From: Epibacterium sp. Ofav1-8
Lineage (GTDB): Bacteria; Pseudomonadota; Alphaproteobacteria; Rhodobacterales; Rhodobacteraceae
Length of the DNA stretch: 64,000 nt
Assembly: GCF_022348185.1 (NCBI RefSeq)
Contig: NZ_JAKRFD010000001.1
Location: 496,001-560,000 of the forward strand
Direction of reading: 5' to 3'
Made by a program: the position numbers and the translations under genes
Shown: positions 50,963 to 60,087 of the stretch, piece by piece
Numbering within the stretch: position 1 is the stretch's first letter
Layout: the number at the start of each line of letters is the position of its first letter
The notes under the pieces: generated by a model
Database searches by the model: none
What the model was told of the DNA's origin: nothing
Seen by the model: only the letters and a program-made list of their open reading frames with translations

Positions 50963-52264
50963 ATGACACTGGCCATTATCCTGCTGTTCGGCAGTTTTGC
51001 CCTCTTGATGGCGCTGGGGGTTCCGATCGCCTTTTCCATCGGGATTGCCACCACCGCGACGTTCCTGCTGTTCATGGGCTTCGATCAGTCGTTGTTCATC
51101 GTGGCGCAGCAGATGGCGTCCGGGCTGGACAGCTTTACCCTGCTCGCCATTCCGTTCTTCATTCTGGCGGGCAACATCATGAACCGTGGCGGTATCGCCA
51201 TGCGCTTGATCAACTTCGCCAAGGTGCTTGGCGGGCGGTTGCCCGGGGCACTGGCCCACTGCAACGTCATTGCAAACATGATGTTTGGCTCGATCTCGGG
51301 CTCGGCCGTGGCCTCCGCGGCGGCGGTCGGTGGTGTCATGTCCCCGTTGCAGAAGAAAGAGGGCTATGACCCGGCATTCTCGGCGGCGGTGAACATTGCC
51401 TCCTGCCCGACGGGGCTGTTGATCCCGCCCTCCGCAACGCTGATCGTCTACTCGCTGATCACCGGCGGAACCTCGATCGCGGCGCTCTTTGTGGCCGGAT
51501 ATCTGCCGGGTATCCTGATGGGGCTGGGGCTGATGATCGTCGCAGGCATCATCGCCAAACGTCGCGGCTACCCGGTGGCACCGCGCCCGGCGCTGCGTGA
51601 GGTGCTGGTGTCCGCCCGCGATGCGGCGCTGCCCCTGGGGCTGATCGTCATTGTCATGGGCGGCATCATCACCGGCGTTTTCACCGCCACCGAAGCCTCT
51701 GCCGCCGCGGTGATCTACACGCTGCTGTTGGCACTTGTGTGGTATCGCGAAATCACGGTCAAGGACCTGCCCGCGATCCTGATCGAAAGTGCCGTGACCA
51801 CTTCGGTCGTGCTGCTGATGATCGGCGCTTCCATCGCGATGAGCCGGGTGATGGCCTTTGGCGGTATTCCGTTTGCGATTTCGGACTTCCTGCTGGGGCT
51901 GTCAGAGAATCCGCTGGCGATCCTGCTGGCGATCAATATCGCGCTGCTGGTGGTGGGCACTTTCATGGACATGACGCCGGCACTGCTGATCTTCACACCG
52001 ATCTTCATGCCGGTGGTGCAAGGGCTGGGCATGGATCCGGTCCATTTCGGAGTTGTCATGACCTTGAACCTTTGCATCGGCATCTGCACGCCCCCGGTCG
52101 GGTCGGCGCTCTTTGTCGGCTGCTCGGTGGGGGGCACGTCGATCGCCAAGGTGATCCGCCCCTTGTTGCCCTTTTACGCGGTGTTGTTTGGTCTGTTGAT
52201 GCTGGTGACCTACGTGCCTGAGATCAGCCTGTTCCTGCCGCGACTTCTGTTGGGATACCAATAA
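50963..52264 (+). CDS. TRAP transporter large permease, DctM type
   Basis: A 433-residue inner-membrane protein with about twelve helices that forms the ion-coupled channel of the TRAP importer. Diagnostic segments are MTLAIILLFGSFALLMALGV, FFILAGNIMNRGGIAMRLIN, GSISGSAVASAAAVGGVMSP, CPTGLLIPPSATLIVYSLIT and LCIGICTPPVGSALFVGCSV. The ATG at 50963 is preferred over the in-frame start inside dctQ. It overlaps the GH31 start by one base. Confidence 0.95.
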   Translation: MTLAIILLFGSFALLMALGVPIAFSIGIATTATFLLFMGFDQSLFIVAQQMASGLDSFTLLAIPFFILAGNIMNRGGIAMRLINFAKVLGGRLPGALAHCNVIANMMFGSISGSAVASAAAVGGVMSPLQKKEGYDPAFSAAVNIASCPTGLLIPPSATLIVYSLITGGTSIAALFVAGYLPGILMGLGLMIVAGIIAKRRGYPVAPRPALREVLVSARDAALPLGLIVIVMGGIITGVFTATEASAAAVIYTLLLALVWYREITVKDLPAILIESAVTTSVVLLMIGASIAMSRVMAFGGIPFAISDFLLGLSENPLAILLAINIALLVVGTFMDMTPALLIFTPIFMPVVQGLGMDPVHFGVVMTLNLCIGICTPPVGSALFVGCSVGGTSIAKVIRPLLPFYAVLFGLLMLVTYVPEISLFLPRLLLGYQ

Positions 52265-54636
52265 TGAAATGCCTGAAATCATGGGTGCTGGAGGCCGAGA
52301 CGGCCTCCGGTGCCACTCTGCGTGTCGAAGAACGGCACCTCCTGCACATCTCCGTTTTGGAGGACGCGCTGTTTCGCGTGTCGCTGCAAAAGGATGCAGC
52401 CTGGCGGCTTGGGCGCACATGGACGATTGCGCCGGGAGGGAACGCCCCCTGGGAAGGGCGGCGGCGGGAAGATCTTTCGGGTTTCACATGCCCGCCACCG
52501 GTCGTTTCGGCGGCAGAGGGCGCGCTGACCATCGCGACAGAGACGCTGCGGCTTCGTGTGCTGCAGCCGCTGCAGATGGTCTGGGAGGCAAAGATCAACG
52601 GTGCCTGGCAGACTTTCGCCACGGATCGGGCGACGGGGGCGTTCCACCTGGGCCTGCGCGACCACGCTCATGCGCATTTCCTGTCCCGTACCGCGGGTGA
52701 GCCGGTCTATGGCCTGGGTGAGAAAACCGGGCCGCTGAACCGCGCGGGCAAGCGCTACGAGATGCGAAACCTGGATGCGATGGGCTATGACGCCGAAAGC
52801 ACCGATCCGCTCTACAAGCATGTGCCCTTCACGATGACCCGCACGCAGGGTGCGGGATGCTGGTCGATCTTCTATGACAATCTTGCCGGCTGCTGGTTCG
52901 ATCTCGGCAATGAACTCGACAACTACCATGCCCCCTATCGCGCCTATCGGGCCGAGGATGGCGATCTCGATTTCTACATGTCCTGGGCGCCGCAGCTGCT
53001 GGATCTGGTCAAGCGGCAGGAGCAACTGACAGGCGGCACCGCGTTTCCACCACGCTGGAGCCTGGGCTACTCCGGCTCGACCATGTCCTATACCGACGCG
53101 CCCGACGCGCAGGCGCAGCTCGAAGGGTTCCTCGCCAGGATCGAGGAGCATCAGATCCCCTGCGACAGCTTCCAGATGTCGTCGGGCTACACCTCCATCG
53201 GGGCCAAACGGTATGTGTTCAACTGGAACGATGACAAGATGCCGGACCCTGAGAGCATGGCGGCGAAGTTTGCCGATCAAGGCATCCATCTGATCGCCAA
53301 CATCAAGCCCTGCCTGTTGCAAGATCACCCCCGCTATGACGAGGTGGTGGAGGCGGGTCTGTTCATCCGCGCGAGTGCCGAGGCCGATGCCGCCTGCGGG
53401 CCGGAGCGGTCGGTGTTCTGGGATGATGAAGGATCTCATCTCGATTTCACCAATCCGGATACGGTTGCGTGGTGGAAGGCCAACGTGGCCTCGGCGCTTC
53501 TGGCGCGCGGCATCGGGTCGACCTGGAACGACAATAATGAGTACGAGATCTGGGATCGCCACGCCCGTTGTGCCGGCTTTGGCGAAGAGGTGGATATTGC
53601 ACTGATGCGCCCGGTGATGCCGATCCTCATGACCCGTGCCTCGATGGAGGCGCAATTGGAACAAGCGCCGGACAAACGTCCCTATCTGATCAGCCGGTCC
53701 GGGGCGCCCGGGTTGCAGCGCTATGCCCAGACCTGGAGTGGCGACAACCGCACGGACTGGAAAACCCTGCGGTGGAACCAGCGCACGGGCCTCGGGATGA
53801 GCCTGTCGGGATTTTATAACATCGGCCACGATGTCGGCGGTTTCTCCGGTCCGCGCCCCGAGCCGGAGCTGTTCGTGCGCTGGGTCCAGAACGGGGTGTT
53901 CCACCCGCGCTTTACCATCCATTCGTGGAACGATGACGCGACGGTGAACGAGCCCTGGATGTATCCGGAGGTCACCGATCTGATCCGGAACGCAATCCGC
54001 TTGCGCTACAGGCTCTTGCCCTATCTCTATACCTGCCTCTGGCAGGCGGCGGCGCAGAGCGAACCGATGCTGCGGCCGCTGTTTCTTGACTTTGACCATG
54101 ATCCGCAGGCCTGGCAGGAGACTGACAGCTTCCTGCTCGGGCGGGATCTTCTGGTGGCGACGGTGCTGGACAAGGGCATCGACAGCCGCCCCGTTTATCT
54201 GCCCGAGCATGCCGGGGGCTGGTGGGATTTCCACACCGGGATCTGGCACCAGGGCGGCCAATGGCTTGAGGTGCCCGTGACGCTTGAGACGATCCCGCTC
54301 TTTGTGCGTGGTGGCAGTGTCATCCCCTTGTCGGAAGGTGCTGATCGCGCCGCGCCATCCGCTGACCTTCGCCGCAGCCTTGCCCTGTTTCCTGCGGCGG
54401 GCGACGCGGTGGGGACGAGCCTTATGTACGAAGACGATGGTGTCTCGGTTGATCCCGTCTGGTGTGTCACCCATCTGGAGATGTCCAGCGACTTCGATGA
54501 GGTCACACTTCTAACGCAGCGCGAGGGGCCGGGCGCCCCGAATGTCCCACTCGCCGAGGTGGTGCTGCCCGCGGGGGAGCGCCGCAGTCTTATCTTGTCC
54601 AACCCCACTGAACCTGACGGGAGGATCCACCTGTGA
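52264..54636 (+). CDS. Glycoside hydrolase family 31 (alpha-glycosidase)
   Basis: A 790-residue enzyme without signal peptide, so probably cytoplasmic. GH31 features are the N-terminal beta-sandwich, GEPVYGLGEKTGPLNRAGKR, the nucleophile Asp in GIGSTWNDNNEYEIWDR, the acid/base Asp in QTWSGDNRTDWKTLRWNQ, then GHDVGGFSGPRPEPELFVRW and FTIHSWNDDATVNEPWMYPE. The family includes alpha-glucosidases, alpha-xylosidases and sulfoquinovosidases, so linkage specificity is open. The gene is embedded between the TRAP permease (1-bp overlap) and uxuB (GTGA overlap). This suggests that it removes an alpha-linked sugar from imported uronic-acid-containing oligosaccharides. Confidence 0.92.
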   Translation: MKCLKSWVLEAETASGATLRVEERHLLHISVLEDALFRVSLQKDAAWRLGRTWTIAPGGNAPWEGRRREDLSGFTCPPPVVSAAEGALTIATETLRLRVLQPLQMVWEAKINGAWQTFATDRATGAFHLGLRDHAHAHFLSRTAGEPVYGLGEKTGPLNRAGKRYEMRNLDAMGYDAESTDPLYKHVPFTMTRTQGAGCWSIFYDNLAGCWFDLGNELDNYHAPYRAYRAEDGDLDFYMSWAPQLLDLVKRQEQLTGGTAFPPRWSLGYSGSTMSYTDAPDAQAQLEGFLARIEEHQIPCDSFQMSSGYTSIGAKRYVFNWNDDKMPDPESMAAKFADQGIHLIANIKPCLLQDHPRYDEVVEAGLFIRASAEADAACGPERSVFWDDEGSHLDFTNPDTVAWWKANVASALLARGIGSTWNDNNEYEIWDRHARCAGFGEEVDIALMRPVMPILMTRASMEAQLEQAPDKRPYLISRSGAPGLQRYAQTWSGDNRTDWKTLRWNQRTGLGMSLSGFYNIGHDVGGFSGPRPEPELFVRWVQNGVFHPRFTIHSWNDDATVNEPWMYPEVTDLIRNAIRLRYRLLPYLYTCLWQAAAQSEPMLRPLFLDFDHDPQAWQETDSFLLGRDLLVATVLDKGIDSRPVYLPEHAGGWWDFHTGIWHQGGQWLEVPVTLETIPLFVRGGSVIPLSEGADRAAPSADLRRSLALFPAAGDAVGTSLMYEDDGVSVDPVWCVTHLEMSSDFDEVTLLTQREGPGAPNVPLAEVVLPAGERRSLILSNPTEPDGRIHL

Positions 54637-56048
54637 GCGTGATCAGACATCCCAGCACCCTTGACCGGGCCAGCCTCAAACCCCGCATCCTGCATATCGG
54701 GTTTGGCGCCTTTGCGCGGGCGCATCCGATGGTCTACCTGCAAGAAGGAATCGAGACTGCAGGAGGCACCTGGGGGGTGGTCGCGGCGCGCCTGAACTCC
54801 GGTGTCGAAGACCTGGATCGCCTGGCGGAGGCGGATCATCTGTATCACGTGGCCGAGGCGGATGGCGATCAGACGCAGTTGCGCGAGATTGGTGTGCTCT
54901 GCGGCACCTGTCACCCCGCGCGCGATGGGGCCGACGCGCTGCCGGCCCTGATTGCCTCGGGCGATTTGTCGGTGATCCTGCTGACCATCACCGAAAAAGG
55001 CTATTGCACGTCGGGTGGTGCGCTCGATCTGACCCATCCTGGAATTCGGGCCGACCTTGAGGGGGCTGAGGCGCCGCGCACGGCGATCGGCGTCCTTGTG
55101 GCCGGGCTGGCGCGGCGGCGCGCTGCGGGGCAGGGCGGGCTGACGATCCTGTCCTGCGACAATCAGCCGGCCAACGGCAGGCTCACCCGCCGTGCCGTCG
55201 TTGGATTTGCCCGGGCGCAGGACCCGGAGCTGGCGGCCTGGATCGAAGGCACAGTGCGCTTTCCCTCCTCGATGGTGGACCGGATCGTGCCCGCCATGAC
55301 CGACAGCAGCCGTGCCGAAGTTGCAGAGGCACTCGGGCGTGATGACGCCAATGCGATCCTGTGCGAGCCCTTCCGCCAATGGGTGGTCGAGGATGACTTC
55401 GCCGGCGAAGCGCCGCCCTTTGCTGCCGGTGGAGCACTCCTCGTCCCAGATGTGGAGCCGTTCGAGGACATGAAGCTACGGCTCTTGAACGGCGCTCATA
55501 CCACGCTTGCCTGGGCGGGGCAGCTTCTTGGCTATGAAACCGTGGCCGAGGCGATGACGGACGTGCCCCTGTGTGCGGCGGTCCGGCGTCTGATGCTGGC
55601 AGAACAAGCGCCGACCCTGGATTTGCCGGCGGGCGTGGATGTTGCGGACTATGCCGAGGATCTGCTTGCGCGGTTCACCAATACCCGGCTGCATCACCGT
55701 CTGGACCAGATTGCGACCGACACGAGCAACAAGATGCCCCAACGGCTGTTTGCGCCCGTCGAGCAGTCGATCACAGCGGGGCGACCCTGGCCGGTGGCGG
55801 CAGTGGCCATCGCCTGCTGGGTCACGGGATTGCAAAGGCTTGCCCCGATCGCCGATCCACGGCAGGAGGCGCTGCGCGCGGCTGCCGCCTCGGACCGGCC
55901 GGTTGCCGGGGTGCTGGCGGTGCCCGGTGTGATCCCGCCGACGCTGGCGCATTCTTCTGAATTCGAAAGCGAGGTGACGGCGGCCTATGACCGGATCGAG
56001 GCGCAGGGGCTGTCTTCCGTCCTGTCCGCTCTGATGGAGGCGACATAA
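54633..56048 (+). CDS. uxuB: Fructuronate reductase (mannitol dehydrogenase family)
   Basis: NAD-dependent reductase that converts D-fructuronate to D-mannonate, the substrate of UxuA. The 471-residue product has the nucleotide-binding start RILHIGFGAFARAHPMVYLQ, TILSCDNQPANGRLTRRAVV, TVRFPSSMVDRIVPAMT, and the catalytic region MKLRLLNGAHTTLAWAGQLL with Lys-x5-Asn-x2-His. It starts with GTG overlapping the GH31 stop as GTGA. Mannitol or altronate specificities exist in this family, but the uxaC and uxuA neighbours make fructuronate the best call. Confidence 0.9.
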   Translation: MSVIRHPSTLDRASLKPRILHIGFGAFARAHPMVYLQEGIETAGGTWGVVAARLNSGVEDLDRLAEADHLYHVAEADGDQTQLREIGVLCGTCHPARDGADALPALIASGDLSVILLTITEKGYCTSGGALDLTHPGIRADLEGAEAPRTAIGVLVAGLARRRAAGQGGLTILSCDNQPANGRLTRRAVVGFARAQDPELAAWIEGTVRFPSSMVDRIVPAMTDSSRAEVAEALGRDDANAILCEPFRQWVVEDDFAGEAPPFAAGGALLVPDVEPFEDMKLRLLNGAHTTLAWAGQLLGYETVAEAMTDVPLCAAVRRLMLAEQAPTLDLPAGVDVADYAEDLLARFTNTRLHHRLDQIATDTSNKMPQRLFAPVEQSITAGRPWPVAAVAIACWVTGLQRLAPIADPRQEALRAAAASDRPVAGVLAVPGVIPPTLAHSSEFESEVTAAYDRIEAQGLSSVLSALMEAT

Positions 56049-56051
56049 CCC

Positions 56052-57452
56052 ATGGCCAGATTTTTAGACCAGTCCTTCCTGCTGGATACGGAGACCGCAA
56101 GGCGGCTCTATTTTGAGGTCGCGCAGGATTTGCCGATTATCGATTATCACAACCACCTCCCGCCGGCGGAAATCGCGGCTGACCGGCGGTGGGACACGCT
56201 TGGCGAAATGTGGTTGGCGCATGATCACTACAAATGGCGGGTGATGCGCTGGGCCGGCATCGACGAGGCGCGCGTCACGGGGGCAGCCAGTTGGCGCGAG
56301 AAATTCGATGCCTTTGCCTCTGCCATGCCGCGCGCGGTTCTGAACCCGGTGCACCATTGGTCCCACCTCGAACTCTGGCGCTATTTCGATCTGGACGGCA
56401 CGGTGCTGACACCGGACACCGCGGATCGCGTCTGGGCGCAGGCCAATGCAAAGTTGGGCGAGGACGGGTTTTCCGCCCAGGGGCTGTTGCGCCGGATGAA
56501 GGTGGAACTGGTGGGCACTACCGATGATCCATTGGATACGCTGGAGCATCACGCGGCGCTCTCTGGCGCCGATATCCGGGTGGTCCCGACCTTCCGGCCC
56601 GACAAGTCTGTGCAGATCGAAGCGGACGGGTTCGCCGCGTATCTCGACCGCCTCGAAGCACTGACCCATCCGATCCGCAGCTTTGAGGATCTGGTCGCGG
56701 CGTTGCTCCTGCGTCTGGACCATTTTGTCGCCCATGGCTGCAAGGCGGCCGATCATGGCATCAATCACCTCGATGCTGCCGAGATCCCCGGCGCGGCGGC
56801 GCTTGACGGGGCGCTTGCGACTGCGCGGGCCGGGCGCGCAGTCTCGCCGGAGCAGGCCGCGGGCCACCGGGCGGCATTGTTTGATGCCTTGGGGCGGGCC
56901 TATGCGGCGCGCGGGCTGGTGATGCAATGCCACATGAACGTGGTACGCAACGGGTCCAGCAGATTGCTGCACCGCATCGGCCCCGATGCAGGCGGCGACT
57001 CGCTGCGCGACACCGACATGGCCGGGCCGCTCAACCGGTTGCTGGACCGGCTGGATCGCGACGGGCAATTGCCACGGATGGTGCTCTATGGGCTTGATCC
57101 AGGCCGCAACCCAGTGCTGGCGGCCACGGCGGGGACCTTCCAGGACGGATCCGTCCCCGGCAAGGTGCAGGCCGGCGCGGCCTGGTGGTTCAACGATACG
57201 CTGGATGGCATGGAAAGCCAGATGCGCAGCCTGGCGCAGGTCGGGCTGTTGTCCACCTTTCTCGGCATGCTGACCGACAGCCGCTCTTTCCTGTCGTTTC
57301 CGCGGCATGAGTATTTCCGGCGGCTGCTCTGCGGTATGATCGGACGCTGGTCGGAAACCGGCCATCTGCCGGATGACGAGGCGCTGTTGCATCAGCTGGT
57401 GCGGGGCATCTGCTACGAGAACGCACGCGACTGGTTTGTGGAGGCGACATGA
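56052..57452 (+). CDS. uxaC: Glucuronate isomerase
   Basis: Isomerises D-glucuronate to D-fructuronate (and galacturonate to tagaturonate). The 466-residue product has the family start FLLDTETARRLYFEVAQDLP and IIDYHNHLPPAEIAADRRWD with the amidohydrolase-type HNH residues. Further segments are KVELVGTTDDPLDTLEHHAA, VVPTFRPDKSVQIE, LVMQCHMNVVRNGSSRL, and LSTFLGMLTDSRSFLSFPRH. Size equals the usual about 470. It follows uxuB by 3 bp and overlaps kdgK. Confidence 0.96.
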   Translation: MARFLDQSFLLDTETARRLYFEVAQDLPIIDYHNHLPPAEIAADRRWDTLGEMWLAHDHYKWRVMRWAGIDEARVTGAASWREKFDAFASAMPRAVLNPVHHWSHLELWRYFDLDGTVLTPDTADRVWAQANAKLGEDGFSAQGLLRRMKVELVGTTDDPLDTLEHHAALSGADIRVVPTFRPDKSVQIEADGFAAYLDRLEALTHPIRSFEDLVAALLLRLDHFVAHGCKAADHGINHLDAAEIPGAAALDGALATARAGRAVSPEQAAGHRAALFDALGRAYAARGLVMQCHMNVVRNGSSRLLHRIGPDAGGDSLRDTDMAGPLNRLLDRLDRDGQLPRMVLYGLDPGRNPVLAATAGTFQDGSVPGKVQAGAAWWFNDTLDGMESQMRSLAQVGLLSTFLGMLTDSRSFLSFPRHEYFRRLLCGMIGRWSETGHLPDDEALLHQLVRGICYENARDWFVEAT

Positions 57453-58336
57453 TGCGCATTGCCGTGATCGGGGAGTGTATGGTGGAAATGGCGCCTGTCG
57501 ACGGCGGGCTCTACCGCATGGGGTTTGCCGGGGACACGTTCAACACCGCCTGGCACCTTCGCCGCCTGTTGGATGACCAGCATCAGATCGACTATGTGAC
57601 AGCCATCGGGGATGATGCGACATCGACGCGGATGCGCGACTTCATCGCTGCTTCTGGCATCGGTGTCGATCACGTGCAGCGCCTGCCCGGGGCATCACCG
57701 GGCCTGTACCTGATTGGGCAGGAGCAGGGGGACCGGGTGTTCAGCTACTGGCGCAGCCACTCCGCCGCGCGTCGCCTGGCTGACGATGAGGCAGCACTGG
57801 CGCGGGCTCTGGAAGGGGCGGCGCTGGTGTATCTGTCCGGCATCACCCTGGCGATTCTGAGCCCGGAGGCCCGGGTGCGGCTATGGGCCGTGATCGCGGC
57901 ATCCGGGGCGCGTGTCTGTTTTGATCCAAACATCCGCCCGCGCTTGTGGGACAGCGCCGAGCAGTGCCGTGACGTCTTGTCTGATGCTGCGGCACGGTCT
58001 TGGTGTGTTCTTCCGAGTTTTGGCGACGAGCAGGCACTGTTCGGGGATGACATCCCAGAGGCAACCCTGGCGCGCTATCGCCAAGCTGGGGCCGAGGTCG
58101 TGGTGGTCAAGGATGCGGAAAACCCCGTGTTGATGGATGTGGCGGGTCACAGATGCCAGGTCGCACCGCCCATGCTGGCGGGTGGTGTCGTTGATGCGAC
58201 TGGTGCGGGAGACGCTTTCAACGCAGGCTGGATCGCGGCATATCTGTCTGGACAGGATCCGCAGGCGGCCGCGCATCAGGCCAACGCCCACGCCGCCAAA
58301 GTCCTCAGGGTCGCCGGAGCATTGCTGACAGCGTGA
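57449..58336 (+). CDS. kdgK: 2-keto-3-deoxygluconate kinase (PfkB family)
   Basis: Phosphorylates 2-keto-3-deoxygluconate to KDPG for cleavage by KDPG aldolase, which is not in this window. The 295-residue product has the PfkB start MRIAVIGECMVEMAPVDGGL and GFAGDTFNTAWHLRRLL (substrate-binding region), VCFDPNIRPRLW, and the C-terminal ATP/catalytic motif VVDATGAGDAFNAGWIAAYL with the catalytic Asp. The ATG overlaps the uxaC stop as ATGA. It is the last gene of the plus-strand uronate transcript. Confidence 0.94.
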   Translation: MMRIAVIGECMVEMAPVDGGLYRMGFAGDTFNTAWHLRRLLDDQHQIDYVTAIGDDATSTRMRDFIAASGIGVDHVQRLPGASPGLYLIGQEQGDRVFSYWRSHSAARRLADDEAALARALEGAALVYLSGITLAILSPEARVRLWAVIAASGARVCFDPNIRPRLWDSAEQCRDVLSDAAARSWCVLPSFGDEQALFGDDIPEATLARYRQAGAEVVVVKDAENPVLMDVAGHRCQVAPPMLAGGVVDATGAGDAFNAGWIAAYLSGQDPQAAAHQANAHAAKVLRVAGALLTA

Positions 58337-58350
58337 AGGGTGTTTCACGC
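58331..58350 (+). terminator. Stem-loop at the end of the uronate operon
   Basis: GCGTGAA (58331-58337) pairs with TTCACGC (58344-58350), loop of six bases, spanning the kdgK stop codon. It lies between convergent genes and lacks a T-run, so it is a weak candidate for a two-way transcript end. Confidence 0.4.
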
Positions 58351-58368
58351 GGCGCGCAGCACAGCGTT

Positions 58369-58857
58369 TCAGGACGCGGTGAGTGTCGCCTCCCAGGTGA
58401 CATAAAAGCTGGTCGGTTGCAGGGCGCCAACCGTCACTTCGATCTGGATCTGATATTCTTCGGTCCCGGCAGCCATTGCCTGCCCGATCCAGTAGCTTCC
58501 CGGTGCCAGCCCCTTTGGTGGAGGTTCGGCCCGGGGGTGCCCGGCCCCGGTGAACACATCATCACCGCCTTGCAGTGCAAAGGACGTCAGCGCGGCGCTG
58601 TCGCCGCTTGTGCCTGCGGCGTTGATCGGAAGCACCTGAAACCCGATCAATGCGCCCACGTTGCAGACCGTATGGAGGTCGATGCGGCCCTCATGGGCAG
58701 AGCCGTTGCGGACCTGATTGTCCATCATATACACGCCGCTCGTGATTTTGCCGTCCTGCACGGCTGCAATCGCGGCCGTGTCGACCGCGATTGCAATGCT
58801 CACAGAAGGGGTGAGGGCAGCCGAGACGGGACGCGCCGGGGATACAAATGCCGACAT
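58369..58857 (-). CDS. AidA/PixA-family protein, copy 3
   Basis: A 162-residue protein of the family that includes the Xenorhabdus inclusion-body protein PixA and the quorum-regulated AidA of Burkholderia/Ralstonia. Features are VSIAIAVDTAAIAAVQDGKI, a SGVYMMDNQVRNGSAHEGRI segment, NVGALIGFQVLPINAAG, and the C-terminal EYQIQIEVTVGALQPTSFYV followed by TWEATLTAS. No signal peptide or membrane helix. It is the third of three tandem paralogs. Function of the family is not established; some members form crystalline inclusions in stationary phase. Confidence 0.8.
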   Translation of the reverse strand: MSAFVSPARPVSAALTPSVSIAIAVDTAAIAAVQDGKITSGVYMMDNQVRNGSAHEGRIDLHTVCNVGALIGFQVLPINAAGTSGDSAALTSFALQGGDDVFTGAGHPRAEPPPKGLAPGSYWIGQAMAAGTEEYQIQIEVTVGALQPTSFYVTWEATLTAS

Positions 58858-58898
58858 GGGCGTTTCTCATCCTCCGCTTTCGGCCCCGCTTCAGGACC

Positions 58899-59387
58899 CT
58901 AGCGGGCCGTGATGAACGGATCCCAATTGATGAAGTAGGAGACCGGTTGCAGCTTGCCGACGGTCACTTCGATCTGGATCTGGTAGGTTTGTTCGCCCTG
59001 ATGCATGGCCTGACCAACCCAATAGGCGCCCTGGGGTTCACCCTTGGGGGATTCCTGCTGGCGGGGTTGGCCCGCAGCGGTGAACACGGACCCTTGGGAG
59101 ACGGTGAAGCCGGTGATGACGACCTCATCGCCGGAGGTGCCAAGGGCATTGATGGGCACCACGTTGAACCCGATCAGGTCGCCGTTGTTGCAGACGGTGC
59201 TCAACTCGAGGGTTCCCTCGCCCGTCGAGCCATTCCGCAGGCGGTTGTCCATCATGTAGATGCCCTTGGACACATTCTGCCCCTGTTGCGCGGCAACATA
59301 GGCGGTATCCACGGCGATGGTGATACTGGTTTGGGGTTGCAGGCCGCTCTTCCGGCCGGTGGAGACTTGTGCGACGGCTTCAGACAT
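58899..59387 (-). CDS. AidA/PixA-family protein, copy 2
   Basis: A 162-residue paralog closely similar to copy 3: TSITIAVDTAYVAAQQGQNV, KGIYMMDNRLRNGSTGEGTL, NNGDLIGFNVVPINALGTSG, and TYQIQIEVTVGKLQPVSYFI ending NWDPFITAR. The C-terminal Y-F-x-W-D-P-x-I pattern is the clearest family mark. It lies 41 bp upstream of copy 3 and 33 bp downstream of copy 1, each with its own ribosome-binding site, so the three are probably co-transcribed. Confidence 0.85.
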   Translation of the reverse strand: MSEAVAQVSTGRKSGLQPQTSITIAVDTAYVAAQQGQNVSKGIYMMDNRLRNGSTGEGTLELSTVCNNGDLIGFNVVPINALGTSGDEVVITGFTVSQGSVFTAAGQPRQQESPKGEPQGAYWVGQAMHQGEQTYQIQIEVTVGKLQPVSYFINWDPFITAR

Positions 59388-59420
59388 TTTGACTTCCTTT
59401 TTCCAGAGGTGAGGCTTGCA

Positions 59421-59831
59421 TCAATGCACGCTGAGCGTCGGGTCGACCGACGTGGTGATGCCGGACTTGCCGGGGATCTGGGCGGAGAAATTGATCGCAT
59501 AGCGATCTTCGCCCTGTGCCTGCACGGTTCCGGTCCAGGTGGTCGCATTGACCTGCTGCGGCGTGCCGCTGGCACCGAAGACACCCGCGTTGCCAAAGTT
59601 CTGAATGCTCAGAATCGTGTCAGAGGTCGGGTCGACGTTCAGCAGGGACCAGCAGATGTTGGTGCCGACCGGCACCGCGGTCATCAGGTTCACGCTGCCT
59701 TCGTTGGCACTGCCGTGATTGAGGTTGTTGTCGACGAGATAGACCCCGGTGGTCTGACCGTTGACCAGCGCATCTGTGTCGACCCAAATCTGGACAAAGA
59801 TAGTGCAGTCACTGGGTTGAATGGCGGACAT
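59421..59831 (-). CDS. AidA/PixA-family protein, copy 1 (shorter)
   Basis: A 136-residue paralog: CTIFVQIWVDTDALVNGQTT, GVYLVDNNLNHGSANEGSVN, PVGTNICWSLLNVDPTSDTI, and YAINFSAQIPGKSGITTSVD. It is more divergent than copies 2 and 3 and lacks the W-D-P end. The ATG at 59831 has AAGGAA at good spacing; an ATG two codons earlier abuts that site and is less likely. It is the first gene of the minus-strand set, about 145 bp downstream of a pair of 11-bp-spaced repeats. Confidence 0.75.
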   Translation of the reverse strand: MSAIQPSDCTIFVQIWVDTDALVNGQTTGVYLVDNNLNHGSANEGSVNLMTAVPVGTNICWSLLNVDPTSDTILSIQNFGNAGVFGASGTPQQVNATTWTGTVQAQGEDRYAINFSAQIPGKSGITTSVDPTLSVH

Positions 59832-59976
59832 CGTCATTTCCTTTCTGTGACGCCGGTTCCGAAGCGGCCAGCAGGTGGCCGGCTCCGTTGGGACCGGAGG
59901 GTTCTGATTGAGGTATGGACGCCGCGGGGCTGGCCCGCTGACAGCACCCAGTCTGGGACCACCGCCGCCGATAATC

Positions 59977-59995
59977 CTGAAACGCAGGCGAAATC
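59977..59995 (-). promoter_or_regulatory. Two 11-bp-spaced repeats upstream of the AidA/PixA genes
   Basis: On the minus strand GATTTCGC (59995-59988) and CGTTTCAG (59984-59977) start 11 bp apart and resemble the GATTTCAG unit found three times at 60088-60117. Direct repeats at one-turn spacing are typical of OmpR-type winged-helix activators. The 365 bp between copy 1 and the plus-strand gene at 60197 holds no gene. Confidence 0.45.
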
Positions 59996-60087
59996 TGCAA
60001 AGGGCGGCGCGAGCGATCTGATAACGCACGACATTCCCTGCCCTTTGTCCCACCCACGGCCGAGGGGTGCCGTGGCGGTCACAGGGA

